Source: Kribbella sandramycini (GTDB lineage: Bacteria; Actinomycetota; Actinomycetes; Propionibacteriales; Kribbellaceae). Taken from it: a stretch of 64,000 nucleotides of DNA. The stretch covers positions 682,001 to 746,000 of the forward strand of contig NZ_JABJRC010000003.1 of assembly GCF_013131805.1 (NCBI RefSeq), read 5' to 3'. How positions within the stretch are numbered: the stretch's first letter is position 1; each line of letters opens with the position of its first letter. A model generated the notes under the pieces. It saw nothing but the letters and a program-made list of their open reading frames with translations, had not been told where the DNA came from and did no database searches. Shown piece by piece: positions 35,664 through 44,049 of the stretch. Position numbers and translations under genes: made by a program.

Positions 35664-36146
35664 TCAGCGGACGCCCCAGGAGTAGGTTTGTTTGACGAGT
35701 TTGAGGTAGACGAAGGTTTCGGTGGCTTTGACGCCTTCGATCTGGCGGATGCGGTCGGAGAGGACCTGGAGGAGGTGTTCGTCGCTCTCGCAGAGGACCT
35801 CGACGAGGAGGTCGAAGGAGCCGGCGGTGATGACGACGTACTCGACCTCGTCCATGGCGGCGAGCTGGTTGGCGATGGGCTCGAGGGAGCCTTCGGCCTT
35901 GATGCCGATCATGGCCTGGCGGTCGAAGCCGAGCTCCAGCGGGTCGGTGACGGCGACGACCTGCATGACGCCGGCGTCGGTCAGCCGCTGGACGCGCTGG
36001 CGGACGGCGGCCTCGGACAACCCGACCGCTTTGCCGATGGCGGCGTACGAGCGCCGGCCGTCGACCTGGAGCTGTTCGATGATCGCCTTCGAGGTCTCGT
36101 CCAGCAGACCCTGGTTCTTGTCGGGGTGCCCCGTTCGTACTGCCAC
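35664..36146 (-). CDS. Lrp/AsnC-family regulator
   Basis: A 160-residue feast/famine regulator. The N-terminal helix-turn-helix is DETSKAIIEQLQVDGRRSYAAIGKAVGLSEAAVRQRVQRL, and the C-terminal RAM/AsnC ligand domain has EYVVITAGSFDLLVEVLCESDEHLLQVLSDRIRQIEGV. It is divergent from the polyamine importer and directly upstream of a PuuB-like oxidase with which it is co-transcribed. Lrp-type proteins bind promoters as octamers and respond to amino acids or amines, so control of the importer is likely. The start is GTG at 36146. Confidence 0.9.
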   Translation of the reverse strand: MAVRTGHPDKNQGLLDETSKAIIEQLQVDGRRSYAAIGKAVGLSEAAVRQRVQRLTDAGVMQVVAVTDPLELGFDRQAMIGIKAEGSLEPIANQLAAMDEVEYVVITAGSFDLLVEVLCESDEHLLQVLSDRIRQIEGVKATETFVYLKLVKQTYSWGVR

Positions 36147-36231
36147 CTGGTGATCCTGTCAGCCGGGCCGCTCCCAGGCAACCGGCCGAAGCGGAATTCG
36201 TTGTGAAAATCGAAGTTCGCTACGGAATCCC

Positions 36232-36260
36232 TTGTCTTGATCGATTCGGTTTGACAGTAT
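36232..36260 (+). promoter_or_regulatory. Possible promoter of the polyamine importer
   Basis: TTGTCT at 36232-36237 and CAGTAT at 36255-36260 are 17 bases apart. The stretch before it (36190-36230) is unusually AT-rich for the region and holds repeated TTCG/CGAA patches, which could be Lrp/AsnC contacts. TAGGAGG lies 5 bases before the potD-like ATG. The hexamers are weak matches. Confidence 0.4.
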
Positions 36261-36290
36261 CCTCCGCGTCAGCCCGTCTTAGGAGGTTGC

Positions 36291-37469
36291 ATGGGACGTC
36301 AGCCGGTCCTCGGCCGCCGGGCGGTCCTGCGCGGCCTCGGCCTCACCGCGGTGGGTGTCGGCGCAGTCGCGTGCGGTATCCCGCCGGCCCGGCAGAGCGC
36401 GGACAAGTGCGTCAGCACCGACCTCTCCGGCGCCCAGAAAGCACTGAACTTCTCCAACTGGCCCAGTTATATGGACGAGGCCGAGGAGAAGGTCGACGGC
36501 AAGACCGTGCTGCCGACCCTGGAGGCGTTCCAGAAGCAGACCGGCATCCAGGTCACCTACACCGCCGACGTCAACGACAACTCGGAGTTCTACGCCAAGG
36601 TCCGCGACCAGCTCGGCACCTGCCGGCCCAGCGGCCGCGACATCTTCGTCCTCACCGACTGGATGGCGGCCCGGATGGTCGGCCTCGGCTGGATCCAGAA
36701 ACTCGACCACTCGAACGTACCCAACGTCGACAAGTACCTGCTCGAACAGCTCAAATCCCCCAGCTGGGATCCGCGGCGCGATTACAGCGTCCCGTGGCAG
36801 AGCGGCCTGACCGGGATCGCCTACAACGCCAAGGTCACCGGCGAGGTCGGTAGCTGGGCCGACCTGCTCGGCAAATCCGAGCTCAAGGGCAAGGTCACCA
36901 TGCTCTCCGAGATGCCCGACACGATGGCGATCATGCTCCGCCTGGTCGGCGCCGCGCCCGGTAAGTTCACCGACGCCGAGTGGAGCAAGGCCCTGGAGAA
37001 ACTCGAGGACGCCGTCGGCTCCGGCCAGATCCGCCGGTTCACCGGCAACGACTACGTGCAGGACCTGAACGACGGCAACATCGCCGCCTGTATGGCGTGG
37101 TCCGGCGACGTGCTCGCGCTCCAGGCCGACAACGAGGACATCAAGTTCGTCGTCCCCGAAGAGGGTCTCAACCTCTGGTCCGACAACATGCTCGTGCCGA
37201 ACAAGGCGACGCACCGCGCGAACGCCGAAGCGCTGATGAACTACTACTACGACCCGCAGGTCGCCGCCGAGCTGGCCGCCTGGGTCAACTACATCTGTCC
37301 GGTCGAGGGCGCCCGCGAGGCGATGGAGAAGATCGACCCCGAGCTGGTCGAGAACCCGCTGATCTTCCCCGACCAGGACATGCTCGCGAAGACGGCGTCG
37401 TTCATGCCGCTGGACACCGCCAAGGCCAAGCTCTACGAAACCGACTTCAACCTCGCGATCGGAGGCTGA
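36291..37469 (+). CDS. potD: Polyamine ABC importer, substrate-binding lipoprotein (PotD/PotF-like)
   Basis: A 392-residue periplasmic-type binding protein tethered as a lipoprotein. The leader is RRAVLRGLGLTAVGVGAVAC, again twin-arginine-like with a lipobox. The mature domain shows ALNFSNWPSYMDEAEE, ERDIFVLTDWMAARM-like and VPWQSGLTGIAYN, the pattern of PotD/PotF. A strong RBS (AGGAGG) precedes the ATG. First gene of a four-gene importer operon. Preference among putrescine, spermidine and related amines cannot be read from the sequence by eye. Confidence 0.9.
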   Translation: MGRQPVLGRRAVLRGLGLTAVGVGAVACGIPPARQSADKCVSTDLSGAQKALNFSNWPSYMDEAEEKVDGKTVLPTLEAFQKQTGIQVTYTADVNDNSEFYAKVRDQLGTCRPSGRDIFVLTDWMAARMVGLGWIQKLDHSNVPNVDKYLLEQLKSPSWDPRRDYSVPWQSGLTGIAYNAKVTGEVGSWADLLGKSELKGKVTMLSEMPDTMAIMLRLVGAAPGKFTDAEWSKALEKLEDAVGSGQIRRFTGNDYVQDLNDGNIAACMAWSGDVLALQADNEDIKFVVPEEGLNLWSDNMLVPNKATHRANAEALMNYYYDPQVAAELAAWVNYICPVEGAREAMEKIDPELVENPLIFPDQDMLAKTASFMPLDTAKAKLYETDFNLAIGG

Positions 37470-37472
37470 TAC

Positions 37473-38588
37473 ATGACCAGCGACCTCGTACTCACCGGCA
37501 TCAGCAAACAATTCGCTGGTCATCGCGCCGTCGACAACCTCGACCTGACCGTCCCGGCCGGCACGTTCTTCGCGCTGCTCGGCCCGTCCGGCTGCGGGAA
37601 GACGACCACGCTCCGGATGATCGCGGGTCTGGAGGAGCCGACCACCGGCAGCATCCGCCTCGGCGACGACGAGATCAGCGGGCTGCGCCCGTACAAGCGC
37701 CCGGTGAACACCGTCTTCCAGAACTACGCGCTGTTCCCGCATCTCGACATCTTCGAGAACGTCGCCTTCGGGTTGAAACGCCGCAAGGTCAAGGACTACC
37801 AGCCGAAGGTCGAGGAGATGCTCGGCCTGGTCGAGCTGAAGGACTACGGCAAGCGGCGCCCGGCCCAGCTTTCCGGTGGTCAGCAGCAGCGCGTCGCGCT
37901 CGCCCGCGCGCTGATCAACCGCCCACAGGTGCTGCTCCTCGACGAGCCGCTCGGCGCGCTCGACCTGAAGCTGCGCCGCCAGATGCAGCTGGAGCTGAAG
38001 CGGATCCAGACCGAGGTCGGCATCACCTTCGTGCACGTCACGCACGACCAGGAAGAGGCCATGACGATGGCCGACACGATCGCCGTCATGAACCGCGGGC
38101 TGATCGAGCAGCTCGGCAGCCCGGCGGAGCTGTACGACCTGCCCGCCACCACCTTCGTCGCCAACTTCCTCGGCCAGTCCAACCTGATCCGCGCCAAGAT
38201 CATCGGCCAGTCCGGCGAGGATCTTGTCGTCGACGTCCACGGCCGGAAGGTGATCGTGCCGCTGGCCCGATGCCGCGTCACCGAAGGCGAGGTCTGGCTG
38301 GGGATTCGCCCGGAGAAGGTCTTCCTGGCGCCCGCGGACAGCGAGGACGGCGATGGTTCGAACCAGCTCCGCGGCGCGGTCGTCACCGACGTGAGCTACG
38401 TCGGCGTCAGCACGCAGTACTTGGCACGGCTGCCCTGGGGCCAGGAGCTGACGGTGTTCGAGCAGAACACCGGAGCCCGCGAGGCGTTCAGCGCCGGCGA
38501 CGCCGTCGATCTGCACTGGCGGCCCGCGCACAGCTTCCTCCTGGACGCCGCTCAGGACGCGCTCGCCGGTGTCGAGGACGTCGACTGA
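37473..38588 (+). CDS. potA: Polyamine ABC importer, ATP-binding subunit
   Basis: A 371-residue ATPase. Walker A GPSGCGKTT is near residue 38, the Q-loop in VFQNYALFPHLDIFENVAFGL, the signature LSGGQQQRVALARAL near 132, Walker B VLLLDEPLGALD, and the switch VHVTHDQEEAMTMAD. The C-terminal third is a TOBE-type domain (EVWLGIRPEKVFL), as in PotA and MalK. The start ATG is 3 bases after the binding-protein stop with GGAGG just before it. Unlike the two sugar importers in the window it has its own ATPase. Confidence 0.93.
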   Translation: MTSDLVLTGISKQFAGHRAVDNLDLTVPAGTFFALLGPSGCGKTTTLRMIAGLEEPTTGSIRLGDDEISGLRPYKRPVNTVFQNYALFPHLDIFENVAFGLKRRKVKDYQPKVEEMLGLVELKDYGKRRPAQLSGGQQQRVALARALINRPQVLLLDEPLGALDLKLRRQMQLELKRIQTEVGITFVHVTHDQEEAMTMADTIAVMNRGLIEQLGSPAELYDLPATTFVANFLGQSNLIRAKIIGQSGEDLVVDVHGRKVIVPLARCRVTEGEVWLGIRPEKVFLAPADSEDGDGSNQLRGAVVTDVSYVGVSTQYLARLPWGQELTVFEQNTGAREAFSAGDAVDLHWRPAHSFLLDAAQDALAGVEDVD

Positions 38589-39493
38589 TGAGCGCCGTCG
38601 GCCAGCTCGGCGCGGCGTCGCAGTCCGCCGCGCCGCCTCCGGTCGAGCGATCGGGACGCCGAATGACGGCGTACCTGCTGTTGTTACCCGGCGGGCTGTG
38701 GCTGCTGCTGTTCTTCGTCGTCCCGCTGGTTTCGTTGCTGGCAGCAAGCTTGTACGACCCGAACGGGTCGATCGAGAACGGTTTCTCGATGACCTGGCAC
38801 TGGCAGAACTTCGGGACGACGATGGCCGACTACTGGCGGCCGTTCGGGCGATCCCTCTGGTACGCGTTGCTGACCACGGCGTTCTGCCTCCTGCTCGGGT
38901 ATCCGCTGGCGTACGCGATCGCGATGCGGGCCGGCCGCTGGAAGAACCTGATGCTCGCGCTGGTGATCGCGCCGTTCTTCACCAGCTTCCTGATCCGCAC
39001 GCTGTCCTGGAAAATGTTGCTCAGTGACAACGGTTTCGTCGTGGACGCCCTGCAGTGGCTACGGATTCTCGGCCCGGACGGGCGGTTGCTCGCGACCACG
39101 GCCGCCGTCGTCACCGGTCTGACCTACAACTTCTTACCGTTCATGGTGCTCCCGCTGTACGCGAGCTTGGAGAAGATCGACCGGCGGCTGATCGAGGCCG
39201 GTGGCGACCTGTTCGCCGGCCCGGTGACGACGTTCCGTACGGTGACGCTGCCGCTGTCGATGCCCGGCGTCGTCGCGGGTACGCTGCTCACCTTCATCCC
39301 CGCGGCCGGTGACTACATCAACGCGCAGCTGCTCGGCACACCGAAGCAGCGGATGATCGGCAACGACATCCAGCGGCTCTTCGCGGCTGGGGCGTATCCG
39401 ACCGCGGCCGCGTTGTCGGTGACGCTGATGGCGGCGATCGTCGTCCTGGTGCTCATTTACGTCCGGCGCTCCGGGACGGAGGAGCTGGTATGA
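38588..39493 (+). CDS. potB: Polyamine ABC importer permease (PotB-like)
   Basis: A 301-residue permease with about six helices. It opens with a polar tail and then YLLLLPGGLWLLLFFVVPLVSLLAASLYDPNGS. The EAA loop reads RLIEAGGDLFAGPVTTFRTVTLPLSMPG near residue 200, and PAAGDYINAQLLGTPKQRMIGNDIQRLF follows, which is diagnostic for PotB/PotH. ATG 38588 overlaps the ATPase stop (TGATG). Confidence 0.92.
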   Translation: MSAVGQLGAASQSAAPPPVERSGRRMTAYLLLLPGGLWLLLFFVVPLVSLLAASLYDPNGSIENGFSMTWHWQNFGTTMADYWRPFGRSLWYALLTTAFCLLLGYPLAYAIAMRAGRWKNLMLALVIAPFFTSFLIRTLSWKMLLSDNGFVVDALQWLRILGPDGRLLATTAAVVTGLTYNFLPFMVLPLYASLEKIDRRLIEAGGDLFAGPVTTFRTVTLPLSMPGVVAGTLLTFIPAAGDYINAQLLGTPKQRMIGNDIQRLFAAGAYPTAAALSVTLMAAIVVLVLIYVRRSGTEELV

Positions 39494-40299
39494 CCCGGTT
39501 CGGGCGGTTCATCGCGCGGAACTTCGTGCTGGTGCTGGGCTTCGTCGTCCTGCTGTATCTTTTCGCGCCGATCGTCGTCGTGATGCTGATGTCGTTCAAC
39601 GCGCCGAAGAGCCGGCTGTCGTACACGTTCGACGGGTTCACGGTGGACAACTGGCTGCACCCGTGTCGTCCGTTCGGGTTGTGCGACGCCGTGAGTACGT
39701 CGTTGCGGATCGGTCTGTTGGCCACGGTCGTGGCGACGGCGCTGGGCACGTTGATGGCGTTCGCGATGGTGCGGCACCGGTTCCGCGGGCGGTCGGCGAC
39801 GAACCTGTTCATCTTCCTGCCGATGGCGTCCCCGGAGATCGTGCTCGGCTCGTCGCTGCTGGCGCTGTTCGTCTCCAGCGGGTTCGGCGGGCGGCTCGGG
39901 TTCTGGACGATCCTGATCGCGCACGTGATGTTCTGCCTGTCGTTCGTCGTGGTGACCGTGAAGGCGCGGCTCGCGGGGATGGACTCGCGGCTCGAACAGG
40001 CCGCGATGGATCTCTACGCCAACGAGTGGCAGACGTTCTGGCGGGTCACCTTCCCGCTCGTCTTCCCCGGCATCCTCGCCGCGGCGCTGCTCAGTTTCTC
40101 GTTGTCCTTCGACGATTTCATCATCACCAACCTGAACGCCGGCACCACGGTCACCTTCCCGATGTACGTCTGGGGATCGGCCCAGCGCGACATCCCACCC
40201 CAGATCAACGTCATTGGCACGGCGATGTTCCTGCTGGCGCTGATCTTCGTCCTGGCCGGCGAGCTCGGACGCCGACGCCGCGAACGCACCCGGAGCTGA
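39490..40299 (+). CDS. potC: Polyamine ABC importer permease (PotC-like)
   Basis: A 269-residue permease, partner of PotB. It has VLLYLFAPIVVVMLMSFNAPKSRLSYTFDGFTVDNW near the start, as PotC/PotI do, and the EAA loop RLEQAAMDLYANEWQTFWRVTFPLVFPG near residue 165, followed by FSLSFDDFIITNLNAGTTVTFPMYVWG. ATG overlaps the PotB stop (ATGA). The oxidoreductase that follows starts only 5 bases after its stop, so it belongs to the same transcript. Confidence 0.92.
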   Translation: MTRFGRFIARNFVLVLGFVVLLYLFAPIVVVMLMSFNAPKSRLSYTFDGFTVDNWLHPCRPFGLCDAVSTSLRIGLLATVVATALGTLMAFAMVRHRFRGRSATNLFIFLPMASPEIVLGSSLLALFVSSGFGGRLGFWTILIAHVMFCLSFVVVTVKARLAGMDSRLEQAAMDLYANEWQTFWRVTFPLVFPGILAAALLSFSLSFDDFIITNLNAGTTVTFPMYVWGSAQRDIPPQINVIGTAMFLLALIFVLAGELGRRRRERTRS

Positions 40300-40304
40300 C
40301 GCCT

Positions 40305-41702
40305 GTGATCCGTTCCCTCGTGGACGCGCGACCGGAAGCCCTGTGGCTCGACGACCCGGCGGCGCCGGAGCCGTTGCCGCCGCTCACCGGGCCGATCGTC
40401 GCGGATCTCGCGATCGTCGGCGGCGGGTACACCGGATTGTGGACGGCGTTGCGTGCGAAGGAGCGGTACCCGCACCTCGACGTCGTGCTGCTCGAAGCGA
40501 ACACCTGCGGATCGGCGGCGTCGGGGCGGAACGGCGGTTTCTGCGATGCGAGCCTCACGCACGGGTACGGGAATGGGCTGGCGCGGTGGCCCGAGGAGCT
40601 CCCGACGTTGGAGCGGCTCGGTCAGGAGAACCTCGACGCGATCGAGGCGACCGTTGCGCGACTCGGGATCGACTGCGATTTTCGGCGTACGGGCGAGTTG
40701 ACGGTTGCGACCTCGCCGCATCATCTCGACGAGTTGGCCGAGGAGGCTGAGCGACGCGACGACGTCCAGCTGTTGGATCAGGACGCCGTCCGGGCCGAGG
40801 TCAACTCACCGACGTACCTCGGCGCGCTCTACGACCCGCACTCGACCGCGCTCGTCGAACCCGCGCGGCTGGCGTGGGGGTTGCGGCAGGCGTGCCTCGA
40901 CCTCGGCGTTCGCATCCACGAGTACACCCGGGTGACCGGCATCCGCCGTGGTCACCTCACCACCACGTCGCCGGCTGGGCCGCACTCCTCACGTGGCCCA
41001 GCCGGCTCCGTCCGCGCGGCGCGGATCGCGCTCGCGACCAACGCGTTCCCCTCGCTGCTGCGGCGGCTGCGCCCCTTCACCGTGCCGGTCTACGACCTCG
41101 TGCTGGCGACCGAGCCGTTGTCAGCTCAGCAGTTGGCGAGTATCGGCTGGCAGCGCCGCCAAGGTATCGGCGACGCCTCGAATCTCTTCCACTACTACCG
41201 CCTCACCCGCGACAACCGCATCGTCTGGGGCGGCTACACCCCGCTCTACCACTACGGCAGCCGCATCCACCCTTCCTTCGAGCAACACACCCCCACCCAC
41301 GAGTTGCTCGCCAGCCACTTCTTCACCACCTTCCCCCAACTCGAAGGCCTCAACTTCACCCACCGCTGGGGCGGCGTCATCGACACCAGCACCCGCTTCT
41401 GCGCCTTCTTCGGCACCGCCCACGCCGGCCGAACCGCCTACGCCCTCGGCTACACCGGCCTCGGCGTGGCCGCCACCCGCTTCGGCGCCGACGTAACCCT
41501 CGACCTCCTCTACGCCGGACAATCCCCCCGCACCACCCTCCGAATGACCAGCACCCACCCCCTCCCCTTCCCACCCGAGCCCATCCGCTCCCTAGGCATC
41601 CACCTCACCCGCTGGTCCATGTCCCAAGCCGACGCCAACGCCGGCCACCGCAACCTCTGGCTCCGCACCCTCGACCGCCTAGGCCTCGGCTTCGACTTCT
41701 AG
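40305..41702 (+). CDS. FAD-dependent oxidoreductase, DAO/PuuB-like (second)
   Basis: A 465-residue flavoprotein of the same group as 34330-35634. The FAD-binding motif VADLAIVGGGYTGLWTALRAK is at about residue 28-48, ASGRNGGFCDASLTHGYG follows, and the closing contact is YALGYTGLGVAATRFGADV. GTG 40305 gives the family-like N-terminus with ALWLDDPAAPEPLPPL. As last gene of the importer operon it probably oxidises the imported amine or its glutamylated form. It is not a copy of the other oxidase; the two share motifs but differ widely in between. Confidence 0.87.
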   Translation: MIRSLVDARPEALWLDDPAAPEPLPPLTGPIVADLAIVGGGYTGLWTALRAKERYPHLDVVLLEANTCGSAASGRNGGFCDASLTHGYGNGLARWPEELPTLERLGQENLDAIEATVARLGIDCDFRRTGELTVATSPHHLDELAEEAERRDDVQLLDQDAVRAEVNSPTYLGALYDPHSTALVEPARLAWGLRQACLDLGVRIHEYTRVTGIRRGHLTTTSPAGPHSSRGPAGSVRAARIALATNAFPSLLRRLRPFTVPVYDLVLATEPLSAQQLASIGWQRRQGIGDASNLFHYYRLTRDNRIVWGGYTPLYHYGSRIHPSFEQHTPTHELLASHFFTTFPQLEGLNFTHRWGGVIDTSTRFCAFFGTAHAGRTAYALGYTGLGVAATRFGADVTLDLLYAGQSPRTTLRMTSTHPLPFPPEPIRSLGIHLTRWSMSQADANAGHRNLWLRTLDRLGLGFDF

Positions 41703-41742
41703 CCCACCGTCCGCGCCACCGACTGTCCTCTGACCCCCGGCT

Positions 41743-41880
41743 GTTTCGTGGGTCAGCCCACGAAACGGCGGCTGTACCCACCGCAGGCGGTTGGCCCACC
41801 CACCGTTTGGTGGGTCAGCCCACGAAACGGCGGTGGGTGCTGCGGTGGGTGCTGCGGTTTGCTGGGTGGGCCCAGCAAAC
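41743..41880. repeat. Three palindromic repeat copies after the oxidoreductase
   Basis: Two copies are perfect: arms GTTTCGTGGG and CCCACGAAAC around TCAG at 41743-41766, and arms GTTTGCTGGG and CCCAGCAAAC around TGGG at 41857-41880. A third, 41803-41830, has arms CCGTTT-GG-TGGG and CCCA-CG-AAACGG around TCAG. The two perfect copies differ at both inner positions on both arms in a compensating way. The stretch 41703-42046 holds no gene; besides these copies it contains GGTGGGTGCT direct repeats (41833-41852) and the hairpin at 41955-42044. Confidence 0.8.
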
Positions 41881-41954
41881 TGTGGGTGGGATGGGGCCGG
41901 GAGGCGGTAAGGGGGCGGGGCCGGCGGTGATGTGGGGCGGGCGGGATGTAGCGG

Positions 41955-42044
41955 CGGACCGCCAGCGCTGCACAACAGCACGACACGCCGGCGGCGGGGG
42001 CGCACCGTCGGCGTGTCGTGGAATTGTGCAGCGCTGGCGGTCCG
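41955..42044 (-). terminator. 90-nt hairpin past the thaumatin-like gene
   Basis: The left arm from 41955 and the right arm ending 42044 pair over 21 bp, then a 3x3 internal loop (CAG opposite GAA), then 12 bp (CACGACACGCCG/CGGCGTGTCGTG) around an 18-base loop. It starts 2 bases past the stop of the leftward thaumatin-like gene. This position suggests a terminator or an RNA-stabilising 3' structure, though its length is far beyond a normal terminator. Confidence 0.7.
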
Positions 42045-42046
42045 GG

Positions 42047-42775
42047 CTAGACGCGATGGAAGGTGACCGTGAAGCCGGTGCAGGTGCGGCACTGACGGAC
42101 GGTTTGGTTGCCTTGTTCGGCGTCCTGTTTCGACCAGGCGTAGGCCTTGGGACAGCGCGAGCTGAGGGCGTCGCTGTAGGGGGTTCGGGCGTCGCGGTTG
42201 AGGTTGAGGCAGTACGGCGTGGTGCCGTTGGTGCCGACGCGTTTGTTGGCGGCGGGACAGTAGGGCAGCAGGTTCTCGGGGCAGCCCATGGTTTCGCACT
42301 CGGGCGGTGGGGACGACGCGCCGTTCGCGCGAATGGTGATGGGGACGGCGAACGCGTTGACGTAACTGACGTTGTACCAAGGAGCCAGGCGGTCGTTCTG
42401 GTCGAAGTTGAACTCGGCCAGGCTGGTGGGCTGTTCGCCGGTACTGCAGCGGTTGGCCCACGGCCCGCAGTCGCCGACCGCGCACTTGAAGGTGGAGCCG
42501 GAGGCGCCGGTGCACCCCTGGCGGCCGAAGAACTTACCGCGCCAGTGGTTGGGCCAAGCGCCTTCGGGCACGGTGACGGTGGCCGACTGTCCGTTGGCAA
42601 GGGTCGGCAGATTGGTGAAGTTGACGGAGTTGTCGGCGTTGACGGTCGACCCGATCCACAGGGTCTGGCCGGTCTGGTTCACGAACGTCACGGTGTGCAC
42701 GGTGGCGGCGGAGACCGGCGTGGCAAGGCCCAGCAAGAGGGCGAGGGACATCAAGGCAGCACAGAGTTTCGGCAT
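42047..42775 (-). CDS. Secreted thaumatin-like protein
   Basis: A 242-residue member of the thaumatin family, which in plants binds or cleaves beta-glucans and is uncommon in bacteria. Signal peptide MPKLCAALMSLALLLGLATPVSA, cleaved before ATVHT. The mature part shows the family pattern: TVTFVNQTGQTLWIGS, GRQGCTG-FKCAVGDCGPWANRC, WYNVSYVNAFAVPITI, CPENLLPYC and a closing CPKAYAWSKQD-CTGFTVTFHRV. It has about 11 cysteines after the signal, near the small-thaumatin number. The start is ATG 42775. A LacI-style palindrome lies 62 bases upstream and a long hairpin follows the stop. A role against fungi or in glucan use is inferred from the family. Confidence 0.87.
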   Translation of the reverse strand: MPKLCAALMSLALLLGLATPVSAATVHTVTFVNQTGQTLWIGSTVNADNSVNFTNLPTLANGQSATVTVPEGAWPNHWRGKFFGRQGCTGASGSTFKCAVGDCGPWANRCSTGEQPTSLAEFNFDQNDRLAPWYNVSYVNAFAVPITIRANGASSPPPECETMGCPENLLPYCPAANKRVGTNGTTPYCLNLNRDARTPYSDALSSRCPKAYAWSKQDAEQGNQTVRQCRTCTGFTVTFHRV

Positions 42776-42836
42776 ATCTACTCCGCAAAGTCGGGGCGGA
42801 CGCGGGAGACTGCGCTCCCCACGATCCGCGCCCGCT

Positions 42837-42846
42837 ACAACGTTGT
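42837..42846. promoter_or_regulatory. LacI-type palindrome between divergent secreted proteins
   Basis: ACAACGTTGT is a perfect 10-bp palindrome with the central CG common in LacI-family operators. It sits in the 170-bp region between the thaumatin-like gene and the serine hydrolase, 62 bases from the first and about 100 from the second. No LacI gene is in the window, so the regulator would be encoded elsewhere. Confidence 0.4.
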
Positions 42847-42945
42847 CAATGTTCCAGCAGGCTCTACCGCGAGAGTGGTGCCAGCTTGCTCGTGAGCCGA
42901 TCCGTCGGCTCATAGCGTGGACGGCGTCAACGAAAGGAGCCCCAG

Positions 42946-44049
42946 ATGTTTCGCCGTCTGGCGACAACAGCCATCGCCACCGCCTGCCTGGTGACCCCCT
43001 TGACCGCCGTCGCGGTCCGGAGCGATCCGATGCAGCAGCGGGTCGACGAGCTCGCCGAGGCCTTCCCCGGCGCGATCGCGACCGTTCGCGACACCCGCGG
43101 AAAATCGCGGACGTACGTCGCCGGCGTCGCGAACCTGACCACTCGAGCGCGCGTTGATCCCCGCAGCCGAGTCCGGATCGGCAGTAATACCAAGCCCTTC
43201 ACGGCAACCGTCGTCCTGCAGCTGGTCGGCGAAGGCAAGCTCGCGCTGGAGGACCCGATCGAGAAGTACCTACCGGGCCTGGTCCGCGGTGACGGAATCG
43301 ACGGACGCCGGATCACCGTGCGCCAGCTGTTGCAGCACACCAGCGGCATCCCGGAGTACCACGACCTCACCCCGGACTATCCGCCGACGCGGCACACCTA
43401 CTGGGAGCCGCGCGACCTGGTCGACATCGCCCTGCAGAAGAAGGCCCTGTTCCCGCCCGGCGAGGGCTACACCTACAGCAACACCAACTACATCCTGGCC
43501 GGACTGCTCGTCCAGAAAGTCACCGGCCGCCCGCTCGGCGAGGAGATCACCCGCCGCGTCATCGAACCGGCCGGCCTCCGCGACACCTACTGGCCCGCAC
43601 TCGGCGATCAGCAGATCCACGGCCCGCACCCCACCGGCTACTTCCAGGGCGCCGACATCACCGAGCTGGATCCCTCGATCGCGTGGGCCGCGGGCGGAAT
43701 GGTCGGCACCCCGGCAGATATGAACCGCTTCCTGGTCGCCCTGCTCCAGGGCAAGCTGCTGAAACCCGCGCAGCTCGAACAGATGCTGAAGACGGTCGAC
43801 TCCACCGGCCGTGATTCGGCGGGCAAGAGTGGCTACGGTCTCGGCATCGCCGCGGTGCCGCTGTCCTGCGGTGGTGTCGCCTGGGGGCACGGTGGTCAGA
43901 TCTACGGCTACGAGACGCTGGACGCCGCGACGCCGGACGGCCGCGCAGCAGCGTTGGCCGTGACGTCCACCCACACCACATCAGCGGAAGCGCGACGCAT
44001 CAGCCGGACCGTCGACACCGCGTTCTGCGGTGCCGACGGCGGGCAGTGA
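42946..44049 (+). CDS. Secreted serine hydrolase, class C beta-lactamase/DD-peptidase fold
   Basis: A 367-residue penicillin-binding-protein-like hydrolase. Signal peptide in the first 25 residues (LATTAIATACLVTPLTAVAV). The active-site motif SxxK is S80-N-T-K83, the tyrosine motif is Y177-S-N, and the third motif is HGG in VAWGHGGQIYGYE. The layout fits Streptomyces R61 D-Ala-D-Ala carboxypeptidase and related esterases rather than true resistance enzymes. RBS AAAGGAG precedes the ATG. It is divergent from the thaumatin-like gene and ends directly at the convergent aminotransferase stop. Confidence 0.88.
   Translation: MFRRLATTAIATACLVTPLTAVAVRSDPMQQRVDELAEAFPGAIATVRDTRGKSRTYVAGVANLTTRARVDPRSRVRIGSNTKPFTATVVLQLVGEGKLALEDPIEKYLPGLVRGDGIDGRRITVRQLLQHTSGIPEYHDLTPDYPPTRHTYWEPRDLVDIALQKKALFPPGEGYTYSNTNYILAGLLVQKVTGRPLGEEITRRVIEPAGLRDTYWPALGDQQIHGPHPTGYFQGADITELDPSIAWAAGGMVGTPADMNRFLVALLQGKLLKPAQLEQMLKTVDSTGRDSAGKSGYGLGIAAVPLSCGGVAWGHGGQIYGYETLDAATPDGRAAALAVTSTHTTSAEARRISRTVDTAFCGADGGQ

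Noticed and set aside
36279..38747. 822-codon open frame antisense to potD/potA
   Set aside because: Shadow of the polyamine importer genes; no domain pattern and extreme composition.
41955..42044. Terminal inverted repeats of an insertion sequence
   Set aside because: Only 18 bases separate the arms and no transposase is nearby; a 3' hairpin fits better.
42946..44049. Beta-lactam resistance gene
   Set aside because: Motifs fit the DD-peptidase/esterase branch of the fold; nothing in the sequence shows resistance function.
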